Positions 25,110 to 34,185 are shown, numbered from the stretch's first letter. The stretch is DNA of 64,000 nucleotides from UBA4427 sp045106235 (GCA_045106235.1 JBGCEJ010000001.1:124001-188000); one strand, 5' to 3'. Notes: a model not told the origin generated them from the sequence alone. Translations and numbers: made by a program.

Positions 25110-26011
25110 AACCCATACGCGTTTGCCTTGTGGGCGCTGGACCAATGGGGCGTCTGCACGCCCGAAAGATCGCGGAGATGCGGGAAGCGGGGGAGGCCTC
25201 GGTCCTTTCGACAATCGTCGATCATCATGAAGGGCGCGCCGAAGAGGTCGCGGCTGCGTTTGGGGGCGAGGCGATCGCTGACCTGGACGACGCCTTTGCC
25301 TCATCGGATGTTGCGTTGATTGCGGTGCCGACGGGGGGGCATGCTGGGCTCGCGGAGCGCGCGCTTCGCGCGGGACTCGATGTGCTTGTTGAAAAGCCGA
25401 TGGCCAGCGATCCGGCGGAAGCGGCTTCAATGATCGAGGCAGCGGAAGCGGGCGGCCGAATTCTTCAGGTCGGGCATGTCGAGTGGTACAACGCAGCGTG
25501 GCGAGAGGCAGCGACGCGCGCCGGGACGCCGCGGAGCATCGAAGTCGATCGGCTCACGGAGCCGAGTGAGCGCGGCCTTGATCTCGATGTCGTGGAGGAT
25601 CTGATGCTTCATGACCTTGACTGGGTGACGCGTTATGTGGGCGGGGAGGTTGTGGAGATCTCAGCCGAGGGTGCCTGTGTCGCGACGTCCAAGCTTGATG
25701 TGGCCGCGGCCACGCTGCGCTTCGATTCGGGATGTGTGGCGACGCTGCGCGCAAGTCGAGTGCATTCCGAACGGCGAAGGCGGGTTCGGATCGTCGGGGA
25801 GCGGGGGAATGAGCGGGCTGATCTACTGCAGCCTGCGAAGGACGCTCGCGCCGCGGCGAAGCTTGATCCGCTCGCCCGTCAATGGAGTGCGTTTTTATCC
25901 GCGGTGCGGAAGCGGGAGACACCTGAGAATTCGGGCTCGGTCGGGCTTGCGGCGCTGCGCTGGGTGGAACGGGTTCAAGAGCAGATTGACGTGTCGGGAG
26001 GCGAGGCATGA
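25106..26011 (+). CDS. Gfo/Idh/MocA-family oxidoreductase in the lipid A operon
   Basis: 301 aa from the GTG at 25106 (GTGA overlap with lpxI). The N-terminal Rossmann fold has the NAD(P) motif VGAGPMGRLHARK and the family EKPMA motif (about residue 97); the C-terminal dehydrogenase domain follows (WVTRYVGGEV). It is embedded between lpxI and lpxB. A Gfo/Idh gene in this position recurs in deltaproteobacterial lipid A clusters. One member of the family, GnnA, oxidises UDP-GlcNAc at C3 towards 3-amino lipid A, but its aminotransferase partner GnnB is not in the window. The substrate is therefore uncertain. Confidence 0.85.
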   Translation: MKPIRVCLVGAGPMGRLHARKIAEMREAGEASVLSTIVDHHEGRAEEVAAAFGGEAIADLDDAFASSDVALIAVPTGGHAGLAERALRAGLDVLVEKPMASDPAEAASMIEAAEAGGRILQVGHVEWYNAAWREAATRAGTPRSIEVDRLTEPSERGLDLDVVEDLMLHDLDWVTRYVGGEVVEISAEGACVATSKLDVAAATLRFDSGCVATLRASRVHSERRRRVRIVGERGNERADLLQPAKDARAAAKLDPLARQWSAFLSAVRKRETPENSGSVGLAALRWVERVQEQIDVSGGEA

Positions 26012-27204
26012 CGACGATCCTGCTATCCGCCGGCGATCAATCCGGGGAGATGCACGGAGCTGCGCTGGTGCGGAAGCTCCGCGAACGTTTTCCCGAAGCG
26101 CGATTTGTGGGGCTGGGCGGAGACGCGATGCGGGCTGCCGGGGTCGACGTGGGGGTGGACCAGAGAGAACTCGCCGTTGGGGGGCTCGTCGAAGTGGCCT
26201 CGAGCCTGCCGCGGGTTCGCCGTGCGCTCCGGGCGCTGCTCGACGTCGCGCTTCGGACGCGGCCAGATCTGGTGATCCTGATCGATTCAGGGGGCTTTAA
26301 TCTGCTCTTCGCGCGGGCGCTCCGGCGGCAGCGCCGGATCGTCCCGACGCTTTACTATATCGCGCCCCAGGTTTGGGCCTGGAGACCGAAGCGCGTCCAG
26401 AAGCTGGCGGAACGCGCTGACCGCATTGCGGTGATCCTGCCTTTTGAGCGGGCATTCTATGCATCCCGGGGAATCGAGGTTGATTTCGTCGGACATCCTT
26501 CCCTGGACGGACACGCCGCGCTGACGCATCGGGAGACGGGGGAGGCGCGGGCCGCGCTGGGCCGCACGCTCGGGATCCCGGAGGGTGTGCCCCTGCTGGG
26601 GATTTTCCCAGGGAGTCGCCGCAACGAGTGGGTGAGGCATCTCCCGGTTCAGCTCGAGGCTTTCGCCGAGCTTCGTGAACGGGGCGGGGCCGCGGCTGAG
26701 ATGCATGCGGTCGTCGGGCTGGCTCCGAGTCTTGCGCGATCCGAAATTGAGGCGGCCATCGCGGACTGTCAGGCGCTCGACCGCTCGGGAGCGCGTGAGG
26801 TGCTGCATCTCGGCGAGGCGGGGGACGAGCGCGTCTTGCCGGCGCTGGACCTAGCGCTGGCGAAGCCCGGGACGATCACGGTGGAGGCGATGCTGCAGGG
26901 GCTGCCGATGGTGGTGATCGCCAAGGGGCATCCGCTGAGCGCATGGGTGGCTCGCCGGGCGGTTCAGGTCGATTGGCTTGCGATGCCCAATTTGATCGCG
27001 GGGGAGCAGATCGTTCCCGAGCTGATCCAAGAAGAGGCAACACCCGATCGAATCGCGGCGGAACTTGCGCCACTCTTAGGGGGGGCCGCTCGGGATGCGC
27101 AAGTTGCGGCTCTCGCGCAGGCGAAGCGGGCGTTGGGGGAGCCCGGCGCCTCTTCTCGGGTGGCGCAGATCGTGGAGGAGATGCTTGAGACTGATCACGC
27201 ATAG
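26008..27204 (+). CDS. lpxB: Lipid A disaccharide synthase
   Basis: 398 aa, typical of LpxB, which joins lipid X and UDP-diacyl-GlcN into the tetra-acyl disaccharide. Family blocks include AGDQSGEMHGAALVRKL, the VWAWRPKRV motif, the FPGSRRNEW nucleotide loop and LPNLIAGEQIVPELIQEE near the end. The Asp equivalent to E. coli Asp98 is kept (LIDSGGFN), but the usual PDFN becomes GGFN and the N-terminal GE-x-SGD becomes GD-x-SGE. ATGA overlap with the oxidoreductase; waaA begins inside its last codons. Confidence 0.93.
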   Translation: MTTILLSAGDQSGEMHGAALVRKLRERFPEARFVGLGGDAMRAAGVDVGVDQRELAVGGLVEVASSLPRVRRALRALLDVALRTRPDLVILIDSGGFNLLFARALRRQRRIVPTLYYIAPQVWAWRPKRVQKLAERADRIAVILPFERAFYASRGIEVDFVGHPSLDGHAALTHRETGEARAALGRTLGIPEGVPLLGIFPGSRRNEWVRHLPVQLEAFAELRERGGAAAEMHAVVGLAPSLARSEIEAAIADCQALDRSGAREVLHLGEAGDERVLPALDLALAKPGTITVEAMLQGLPMVVIAKGHPLSAWVARRAVQVDWLAMPNLIAGEQIVPELIQEEATPDRIAAELAPLLGGAARDAQVAALAQAKRALGEPGASSRVAQIVEEMLETDHA

Positions 27205-28600
27205 CGTCGCGGCTTTCTCCGCATTGGCCTTGGCTCCGCTGCTTGCGGGCGCTTACTGCCTACGCCCGTCCTTTCGGGCGGGGGCCGGCGCGCGGCTCGG
27301 TCGTGGGCCTTTTCGACATGAGGACCCGACGTCGAGAGTCTGGCTCCACGCTTCAAGCGTCGGCGAGGCTAAGGTGGCTTGCCGGCTTGCGGACGCGCTC
27401 GAAGCCTCTGGGCATGCGCTCCGCGCGACGACCATGACGCAAACGGGACTTGAGCTTTTTGAGCGGGATCGTCCCGGACTGAGATCGAGCTATGCGCCGC
27501 TTGATCATCCCTGGTGTGTCGAGCCGGTCGTGCGGCGGGGGAATCCGAAGCTCTCGGTTTTGATCGAAACGGAACTCTGGCCAAGCTGGGTGGGGGCCTG
27601 CGCGCGGCATGATGTCCCCGTAGTTGTCGCCTCCGGCCGCTTGTCTGACCGATCTTTTCCGCGCTACCGGAAGGCGCGCTCTCTGATCCGGGGAACGCTT
27701 GGGCGGATCGACGCGGTGGGCGCGAGGACGGATCTCGATGCCGAGCGCTTCGTCGAACTCGGCGTGCCCGAGGCCCGGGTGCGCGTGACAGGGGATCTCA
27801 AACTCGATCCGCCCGAGGAGCAGCCGGCCCTCGCGATTGATCTGATCCGCGCTTTGGCGGATGTGCCGGCGGTGGTGGGCGGGAGCACGCATCAAGGAGA
27901 GGAGGCGGCCCTTCTTGACGCGCTGCAGGCGGCGGAAAAAGCGGGGCACGGCTTCGTCCTCGTTTTGGCTCCGCGACGGATCGAACGCGCCGAGGAACTC
28001 GTGCGGCTTTGCCAATCCAAGCAGCGCCGGGTCTACCGCCGCACGCAGCTAGAAGGGCGTCACTTGGTTCCCGGTGAGGTGCTGATCCTCGATTCCTTTG
28101 GCGAGCTCGCGGCAATGTATGCGACCGCCTCCATCGCATTCGTCGGAGGGACTTTGGCGAATGTCGGCGGGCATAACGTGGTCGAGCCGCTCCATACGGG
28201 CTGTCCTGTCCTCTACGGGCCGCGAACCGAAAATGTGCGCAAAGTGGTCGAAATTATTGAGGTGGGAGGAGCCGGGACACGTGTCGAAACGCCCGAAGCC
28301 CTCGCCCAAGCGGTCGTGACCACTTTTGATGATCTGGAGGCATCGCGCCAGCGCGGCGAACTCGGCCGCGAACGCCTCGCGGAACATCGGGGCAGCGTTG
28401 CACGGACGGTCGATTTGATCGAGGAGACGCTGGAGCGCCGCGGAAAGACCCTGCCTGTCGGCTCTGGTGCTGGCCCTGGCCCCGGCCCCGGCGCTCGGGC
28501 GATGGGCGGCGCCGGAGATGGCCCGGGGAGCGCGTCGCAAGGGGATGAGTCCGCGTCCGCGGATGCCGATCACGAGACTTCCCCGGAGGCCGATGCGTGA
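27185..28600 (+). CDS. waaA: Kdo transferase
   Basis: About 471 aa from a TTG at 27185 with GGAGGAG just upstream inside the lpxB end. WaaA (KdtA) adds Kdo to the lipid IV-A acceptor. An N-terminal membrane anchor (residues 7-25) is followed by the acceptor domain with the proposed general base Glu61 in ASSVGEA, the ETELWPSW motif, and the CMP-Kdo domain with GGSTHQGEE and FVGGTLANVGGHN. The last 45 residues are a Gly/Pro/Ala/Asp low-complexity tail not seen in the E. coli protein. Whether it adds one or two Kdo units cannot be read. It overlaps lpxB by 20 bases and lpxK by 4. Confidence 0.94.
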   Translation: MRLITHSVAAFSALALAPLLAGAYCLRPSFRAGAGARLGRGPFRHEDPTSRVWLHASSVGEAKVACRLADALEASGHALRATTMTQTGLELFERDRPGLRSSYAPLDHPWCVEPVVRRGNPKLSVLIETELWPSWVGACARHDVPVVVASGRLSDRSFPRYRKARSLIRGTLGRIDAVGARTDLDAERFVELGVPEARVRVTGDLKLDPPEEQPALAIDLIRALADVPAVVGGSTHQGEEAALLDALQAAEKAGHGFVLVLAPRRIERAEELVRLCQSKQRRVYRRTQLEGRHLVPGEVLILDSFGELAAMYATASIAFVGGTLANVGGHNVVEPLHTGCPVLYGPRTENVRKVVEIIEVGGAGTRVETPEALAQAVVTTFDDLEASRQRGELGRERLAEHRGSVARTVDLIEETLERRGKTLPVGSGAGPGPGPGARAMGGAGDGPGSASQGDESASADADHETSPEADA

Positions 28601-29748
28601 GCGAAGAGGCGGGTTCAGCGCGGCGAGGGGAGGTCGGCGGCGAGTCGTCTCGCGGGGTCGCAACCGGTCTAGATAAAGCGCGCGAACTTTTTCTGACGGG
28701 CGTGAAAAGTCTCTCCTCTTCGGCCTATGGGCTAGGGGGGTGGATCGACCGGGCGCGGCATAACCGAAACGCGGCGGCTCGCGGGCGTCCACCGTGTGCG
28801 ATCGTCAGCGTCGGGGGTATCACGGTCGGTGGGGCAGGGAAGACTCCGGTTGCCGCGGGCCTCGCACGCGATCTCGCAGCGCGAGGCTGGCGGGTTGTCC
28901 TGGCAAGCCGCGGCTACAAAGGTGCTCAGCGCGAACGTGTGAAGCTCGTTTCCGACGGGCGAAGAATTCATGCCTCGGTTGCGGAAGTGGGGGACGAAGC
29001 GCTTCTGTTGGCGGCGCACGCCCCGGGCGTCCCTGTCCTTGTGGGGCGGGACCGGCATTGGGTGGGGCATCATGCGGTCTCTGTGTTAGGCGCACAAATC
29101 CTCGTGCTGGATGACGCGTTTCAACATCACCGCCTGATTCGGGACATAGATTGTGTCTGTCTTGATGGTCGTTCTGGGGCGGGGAGCGGGAAACTTCTGC
29201 CGGCGGGACCTTTGCGGGAGCCGGTCTCGAGTCTGGCTCGGGCGGACTGGGTCATCGTTGTGGACGGCGCTCCGGGCGATGCTGCGCACCTTCTCTCCGA
29301 TCCTTTTGTAAGAGGTGAGGGCGAAGGGGCGGAATCCGAAGGGGCGCAGCGCGCACAGGCCCGGCGAGTGCCGACGAGCTTGATGAGCCTTGATCGAAGT
29401 GAGCGCGAGCCGGTCACCTCGCTTTCGGGACGACGAGTGGGGATCTTGGTTGGGATCGCGCAGCCCGGAACGCTGCGTCGGACGCTCACAGCGTTAGGTG
29501 CGGAAGTGGTTGCGGAACGGCGCTTTCCAGATCATCACGTGTTCAAGGAAGGAGATCTGCGAGGGCTCGACCCCGAGGTGCCGCTTTGGATCACGACCGA
29601 GAAAGATGGGCTGAAAATTTTGCCGGAGTGGGCGAAGCGGGTTCCGATCCGAGTCCTCCGGATTGAAGCGGCTTTTGATCCGCCCGACATGTTGGCGGAT
29701 GCAATCGAAGCGGCGCTTCAGTCCGAGGGGCGGCTGCCGGAGGACTGA
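28597..29748 (+). CDS. lpxK: Tetraacyldisaccharide 4'-kinase
   Basis: 383 aa from a GTG overlapping waaA; about 50 residues longer than E. coli LpxK, mostly an N-terminal extension (first 40 residues, Ser/Gly/Arg-rich). LpxK phosphorylates the 4'-position of the lipid A disaccharide at the inner membrane. The P-loop is ITVGGAGKTP (about 74-83), and the catalytic VGDEALLLA and DDAFQHHRLIRDIDCVCLD blocks are present. It ends the lpxA-lpxK run and its 3' end overlaps the convergent - strand gene by 31 bases. Confidence 0.94.
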   Translation: MSEEAGSARRGEVGGESSRGVATGLDKARELFLTGVKSLSSSAYGLGGWIDRARHNRNAAARGRPPCAIVSVGGITVGGAGKTPVAAGLARDLAARGWRVVLASRGYKGAQRERVKLVSDGRRIHASVAEVGDEALLLAAHAPGVPVLVGRDRHWVGHHAVSVLGAQILVLDDAFQHHRLIRDIDCVCLDGRSGAGSGKLLPAGPLREPVSSLARADWVIVVDGAPGDAAHLLSDPFVRGEGEGAESEGAQRAQARRVPTSLMSLDRSEREPVTSLSGRRVGILVGIAQPGTLRRTLTALGAEVVAERRFPDHHVFKEGDLRGLDPEVPLWITTEKDGLKILPEWAKRVPIRVLRIEAAFDPPDMLADAIEAALQSEGRLPED

Positions 29749-31748
29749 ACCGAGCGCCCCTCAAGATCGACTTCAAAACGGGCCAACTCGGCGCCCGTCT
29801 GGCCAAATAAGTGGAGGAAGGGCCAGCGCGGGGCGCTGCGAAGGGAGACCGAGAGCAGCTCGTCCCCGCGACGATCGTGCTTGATGAGGGAGACGCGGGC
29901 ATATCCCAGGGAAAGGGCGGCGAACCGCGAGGCGGGATGATCGCGGGCGGCGAGCGGGCCCTCGGCGCGAGCGCCGGCACCCAGCCCGGCCTGGAGAACC
30001 CGAGTGGGAGAATCCAGAGCGAAGGCCTGCAGATTATGATGGTGGGCGCTCAGGACCAGTTGAACGGGATGACCTAACGCTGAGGCTTCAGCGAGGGTGC
30101 GTTGGACCGCGACGGGGTAGCCCCCGTTTGGGACGCCGCCGAGATCGTCGGTGGCGATTGGACGATGCGTTGCCAAGATGCGCCACGGGCCCTTCGCCGA
30201 GCTGACCGCTTCGAGGAGTTCTTGTCGCATCGTTTTGAGGTCGCGAATCCTCACTTCCGATTCGAACAAGATCAGGCTCACGCCGTTACCCATTTCGAAG
30301 ACCTGGGCGATGTCAGGACTCATCTTCCATCCCGGTAGGAAACCCGGAACGGTCTCTCGCTGAAGGGCGGGGCTCTCGGCGGTTTCGAGATCGTGATTGC
30401 CCAGGACTGCATAGATTGGGACTGGACGGCGATCCTGGGCGGCTTCTTTACAGGCAGGCGCGATTTCGGCAGAGCGCGGTCCGCTCAAATCCAGGAAATA
30501 GCAATACGGCTTCACGACGTTACGACGAAGTCGCTCGACGAGATGCTCTCGGTCGAGGCCGCGCCAATAGAAATTATCACCGAGCAAGACGAGTCCATCG
30601 ACCGGCGCGCGCTTCGCCTCCTGCGTCATCGCCTTCGCGACCGAGATCTGACCTTCGAAAAGCGAATCCGCGAAGGAGAAGCGGCCCGTGCGTCCGGTAT
30701 CCCCCGTGGCGAGGAGAGACCAGCTCGTCGCCGCCTGCGCGCCTGCGCCTGCACTTGAAGCATCTCCCGCATGTGATGGGGCTTCGGGGAGTGCCGCCTC
30801 GGAACAAGCGACGAGAGCGGCGAGGCCGAGCGGGAGCAGTCGTCGTCTCAGTCGCCAGCCGAGGCGATGACGAGCAAGTCCTCTACTTTCGTTCTGGGCG
30901 CAGCGAAGGAGGGCGCGGCGCAGGGCTCGGTCTTGGCCGCAATAGGCCGAGATGAAGCGAGCGCAGTCGCGTTCGGGACTTCGCTGAGTGATCTGCAGCT
31001 TTTCCGCCGAACGAAAGAGTCGTAGGAGATCTTTCATTCGCTCCGCCGGGGTGATCTCCGGGCGGAGCCGCGTATGAGCGAGGTCGATCAAGAGACAGCG
31101 GACGCCCCCGTCGGCCTCGGATTGCTGCGGCAAGAAAAGGATGTTTCGAAGGTTGAGGTCGCCGTGCAAACCGCCCGCATCATGGAAGCAGCGAATGCTC
31201 TCGGCACAGGCACGCACGCCGGCAGTCGCTTCTGGACCGTGAGGATCGCCCGAAAGTGTGCGCTGGAACCAGGCGAGTCCGTCCTGCGCCATTTCGTAGT
31301 CGACCGTCGCGAGAGCAAGACGCCAGAACCCACCCCGTTTCTGCGCGCTGGCGAAGGCGATCTCAGCAAGCGGGGCGCCTTTGGCCATAAGCCTTCGCCA
31401 GATGCGCAGCTCTTGGAGCGCACGGTCGGGTCGAGCGAAAGCGCTTCTCGCCAGACCGCCAAGGGCCCCGCCTCGGAGGTAGGGGCGCACGCGAAGGGTC
31501 TCAGCTTGGCCTTCGGGATCGACCAGTAGAATATGGGGCCCGCGTCCGCCGGAGACGGTGGGCGCCTTCTCGAGCGTTTCTGCGAAGGTGTCCGGTTGAT
31601 CAAGTCCGGCGGCGCGAAGGCGCTCGGCGAAACGCGGCGCTGTGACAAGCCGAAAGCCAGTCTTGCTCGGTGAGCCCAGTTCAACTTCTGCTATCGCCTC
31701 GTTGGGATTCGCACCTGTGGATTGCCGGTCCGTATGAGGTCGGTTCAT
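29718..31748 (-). CDS. LPS core kinase fused to a purple-acid-phosphatase-like metallophosphoesterase
   Basis: 676 aa in one frame. Residues about 30-290 are a WaaP/KdkA-type sugar kinase domain with the catalytic loop HGDLNLRNIL (195-204) and metal-binding Asp222 (LIDLAHTR). An Arg-rich turn and a hydrophobic helix (about 304-315) end in LVACSEA, which looks like a lipobox with Cys315. Residues about 343-660 are a calcineurin-like phosphoesterase with GDTG, GDNFYWRG, GNHDLE, ATHRP and SAHHHN, closest in pattern to purple acid phosphatases. No ATG, GTG or TTG lies near the junction, so a true fusion is likely: kinase inside, phosphatase in the periplasm. It overlaps the upstream lptF/G-like gene by 4 bases. 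Confidence 0.8.
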   Translation of the reverse strand: MNRPHTDRQSTGANPNEAIAEVELGSPSKTGFRLVTAPRFAERLRAAGLDQPDTFAETLEKAPTVSGGRGPHILLVDPEGQAETLRVRPYLRGGALGGLARSAFARPDRALQELRIWRRLMAKGAPLAEIAFASAQKRGGFWRLALATVDYEMAQDGLAWFQRTLSGDPHGPEATAGVRACAESIRCFHDAGGLHGDLNLRNILFLPQQSEADGGVRCLLIDLAHTRLRPEITPAERMKDLLRLFRSAEKLQITQRSPERDCARFISAYCGQDRALRRALLRCAQNESRGLARHRLGWRLRRRLLPLGLAALVACSEAALPEAPSHAGDASSAGAGAQAATSWSLLATGDTGRTGRFSFADSLFEGQISVAKAMTQEAKRAPVDGLVLLGDNFYWRGLDREHLVERLRRNVVKPYCYFLDLSGPRSAEIAPACKEAAQDRRPVPIYAVLGNHDLETAESPALQRETVPGFLPGWKMSPDIAQVFEMGNGVSLILFESEVRIRDLKTMRQELLEAVSSAKGPWRILATHRPIATDDLGGVPNGGYPVAVQRTLAEASALGHPVQLVLSAHHHNLQAFALDSPTRVLQAGLGAGARAEGPLAARDHPASRFAALSLGYARVSLIKHDRRGDELLSVSLRSAPRWPFLHLFGQTGAELARFEVDLEGRSVQSSGSRPSD

Positions 31749-32875
31749 CGAGGAATCCGCCTCTGCTCGCTGGCAATAAGGAAGAGAGCGGCTGCTCCGA
31801 AGATGAGGTTGGGGCTCCAGCGGGCCAGCGCAGGTTGTACGAGATCTCTGAGCGCCATTTCTTCGAGGAGCGCGCCGAGGGCGTAGTAGGCGAAGGCGGC
31901 GATGAGGGCGAGCAGGAGTCCGAGGTTGCGGCTGCGTTGTTCGCTGGCGAGGGCAAGGGGGACTCCGATTCCGGCGAAGACCAGAGGCGCGAGGGGTGCT
32001 GTGCGGCGTCGATGAATCTCGAGGGCGTACTCGCGGGGATCTCGCTGGTCGAGTTCCCGGAGTGGGTCTCCTTCTTCGGCGCGGGCGAGGACAGAATGGA
32101 GTTCGTTGATGTTCATCTGCTTGGGCCGAACGGGACCGAATTCGCCGCCGAGAATATGCCCCACGTCCATTCGGTAGGCGAAGGCATCAAAGCGCACGCG
32201 CTCGTATCGCTCGGGCGCGTCTTCACGGGGCGCGAGATGCAGATCCCCCTCGAAGAGTTCGAGCACGATTTCGGCGCGCTCGCGATCAAAGGAATAGCGG
32301 CCTCGATCCGCAAACACGCGGTAGGCCGGGCCCGTCTTGCCGCGGTCGTAGATCATGATCCCGGCAAGGGTGCCGTCGCGCTGTCGATCTTCGACAAAGA
32401 CGAGGCGTGTTCCGATTCTCCTGAATTTGCCGGGCTCGAGAATGGCGCCGCGCGCGGCGACGGATTTAAAGAGCTGAACGAGATCCCGCCGGGCCTCATG
32501 TTCCGCGATATTGAGAACCCAGCCGAGAAAACCGCTGACCAAGAGCCCGAGGATCAGATGGGGAATTAGAAACTGGGAGGGGCTCATTCCGGCGGCACGC
32601 ATGCCGCCGAGCTCGCCATCTGCGCCGAAGCGACGAATCGTGAGCAAGATGCCGACAAGAAATGCGAGGGGAACGGAGTAGGCGAGGACAACGGGGAATA
32701 GCGATTCCAGCACAATGCGGAAATCCGCGGAGGTCATCCCGACCAAGAAGAGATCGTCGAGGCGGCGCAGCAGATTCTGGGTCAGCAGGATCAAGGTCAT
32801 CGCCGCGAAGGCCAGCGCGCAGTACACGATGGTTTCGCGCATCACATGGGCGGCGAGGGTGCGCGCGATTCGCAT
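31745..32875 (-). CDS. LptF/LptG-family LPS export permease
   Basis: 376 aa, normal for the YjgP/YjgQ family. Two N-terminal membrane helices (about 15-80), the conserved GADGELGGMRAAGMSPSQF turn, a periplasmic beta-jellyroll (about 150-270) and three C-terminal helices (from about 285) match LptF/LptG, which with LptB2 lifts LPS out of the inner membrane. LptF and LptG cannot be separated confidently here; GMRAAGMS resembles both. The partner gene is not in the window. AAGGAG lies directly before the start. It is divergent from the heptosyltransferase gene 53 bases away. Confidence 0.9.
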   Translation of the reverse strand: MRIARTLAAHVMRETIVYCALAFAAMTLILLTQNLLRRLDDLFLVGMTSADFRIVLESLFPVVLAYSVPLAFLVGILLTIRRFGADGELGGMRAAGMSPSQFLIPHLILGLLVSGFLGWVLNIAEHEARRDLVQLFKSVAARGAILEPGKFRRIGTRLVFVEDRQRDGTLAGIMIYDRGKTGPAYRVFADRGRYSFDRERAEIVLELFEGDLHLAPREDAPERYERVRFDAFAYRMDVGHILGGEFGPVRPKQMNINELHSVLARAEEGDPLRELDQRDPREYALEIHRRRTAPLAPLVFAGIGVPLALASEQRSRNLGLLLALIAAFAYYALGALLEEMALRDLVQPALARWSPNLIFGAAALFLIASEQRRIPR

Positions 32876-32928
32876 GCTCCTTATCCTATCGGTCGGGCCC
32901 CTCTTCGGCGAGGCGTCCGCAGATCTCT

Positions 32929-34185
32929 ATGACTTCTTCCTCCACGACACCGCCTGCAGGTTCTTCTGATACTGCGTCGGACGCGTCTGCGCGTGAGAAT
33001 ACGCGTGAGACTGCGCGTGAGAGCACACGTGAGCTCGCGTCCACGCCGACACCCGGGTCCAATTCCAGAGGCGGGGCCTCGGGGGCGCCACCGAAGGCGG
33101 ATCGGGTGCTGATGATCCGCCTTGGGGCGCTGGGCGATGTGGTGCGGACGCTGCCGGCGGCGGCGGCGCTGCGTCAAATCTATCCCGGGGCGCATTTGGC
33201 GTGGCTGGTCGAACCGGCTGCAGCGGGTGCGGTCGATGCGGCGGGGATCGCCGATGAGACGCTGATTTTTCCCCGACGAGAATTGGTCGAGGCCCTGCGC
33301 GATGGCGACGCGATGGCGGCGGCCACGCGGCTCTGGGCGTTTGCCCGGAAACTGCGGGCTCGGCGTTTCGAGGTGGTTGTCGATTTTCACGGAATTCTAA
33401 AGAGCGGCTTACTGGCTCGGCTATCGGGGGCACCTGCGCGCTACGGCTACGCGCCCGGGATTGCGAAGGAGGGGGCTTCGCTTTTCGTGAATCATCGCAT
33501 CGGGCTGGCGGATCCCCATGTCTCACGCTTCCAGCGAAATGCGGCGCTCGTTCGGTCGCTCTCGCCGACGGTGTCTTTTCCTGAAGGGCCTCTGCTTGAA
33601 CCGTCGCCGCTTGCGGCGGCCCGGCTGACGGCCCGGCTGCGGATTTCAGGTCGCGAAAAAACGACGGGCTTCGCTTTAATTCACGTTGGCAGCAGCAGCG
33701 GCGCGGCGTACAAGCGGTACTCCCCGAATGAGTGGACTCGGGTCGCGTCGCTCTTGGAGGACGCCGGCGTAGCGGTGTGGATCGTTGCGGGACCGAATCG
33801 CGCGGAGCGTCAGCTTGCGGAAGCGGTCCAGCGAAGCGCGCAGGGCGCCGCGGTTCTGGCCCCGGAGACGCGTTCTTTCGATGATCTGCTCGCGCTGATT
33901 GCCCGGGCTTCGGTTTTCGTATCGAGTGATTCGGGGCCGATGCATGCGGCGTCGCTTTCGGGAACGCCCGTGGTTCAATTGCTCGGCCCGACGGACCCTG
34001 TGCATAACATGCCCTGGGCGTCGACGCCGTGGGAGCGAGTGCATGTGCCTCAGCCCTGCAGCCCCTGTCGGCGAGGATGTGCTGAAGCACGCTGCATGCG
34101 CGCGATTGAGCCGGAGGAAGTGGCAGCGTGTGTGCTCAAGTTGATGCCCGGGGCAGGGACCTCCGGAGAGGTCGATGCTCAATGA
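32929..34185 (+). CDS. Heptosyltransferase family (GT9) protein, WaaC-like
   Basis: 418 aa from the ATG at 32929; the frame is open upstream but that part lies opposite lptF/G. The GT9 fold starts near residue 60 (VLMIRLGALGDVVRTLPAA), followed by DFHGILKSGLLARLSG, IHVGSSSGAAYKRYSP and the donor site SSDSGPMHAASLSGTPVVQLLGPTDP. The first about 55 residues are a Ser/Thr/Arg/Glu linker built from a 12-bp repeat and may not all be translated, since ATG at 33112 is another possible start. Adds heptose or a related sugar to the LPS core. Overlaps the next heptosyltransferase by 4 bases. Confidence 0.88.
   Translation: MTSSSTTPPAGSSDTASDASARENTRETARESTRELASTPTPGSNSRGGASGAPPKADRVLMIRLGALGDVVRTLPAAAALRQIYPGAHLAWLVEPAAAGAVDAAGIADETLIFPRRELVEALRDGDAMAAATRLWAFARKLRARRFEVVVDFHGILKSGLLARLSGAPARYGYAPGIAKEGASLFVNHRIGLADPHVSRFQRNAALVRSLSPTVSFPEGPLLEPSPLAAARLTARLRISGREKTTGFALIHVGSSSGAAYKRYSPNEWTRVASLLEDAGVAVWIVAGPNRAERQLAEAVQRSAQGAAVLAPETRSFDDLLALIARASVFVSSDSGPMHAASLSGTPVVQLLGPTDPVHNMPWASTPWERVHVPQPCSPCRRGCAEARCMRAIEPEEVAACVLKLMPGAGTSGEVDAQ
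32991..33038 (+). repeat. Four 12-bp tandem repeats in the heptosyltransferase N-terminus
   Basis: Units at 32991, 33003, 33015 and 33027 share the core CGTGAG at the same offset. The length is a multiple of three, so copy-number change would keep the frame and alter only an Arg-Glu-Thr/Ser linker. Confidence 0.85.

Noticed and set aside
27185..28600. The RWGERYG-like segment of WaaA has Ala where E. coli has Glu, suggesting loss of catalysis.
   Set aside because: The proposed general base is the Glu of the SVGE motif (Glu31 in the Aquifex enzyme), which is intact here as Glu61.
32662..32928. An upstream extension of the heptosyltransferase.
   Set aside because: It lies antisense to lptF/G coding sequence and is Arg/Ser-rich shadow translation.
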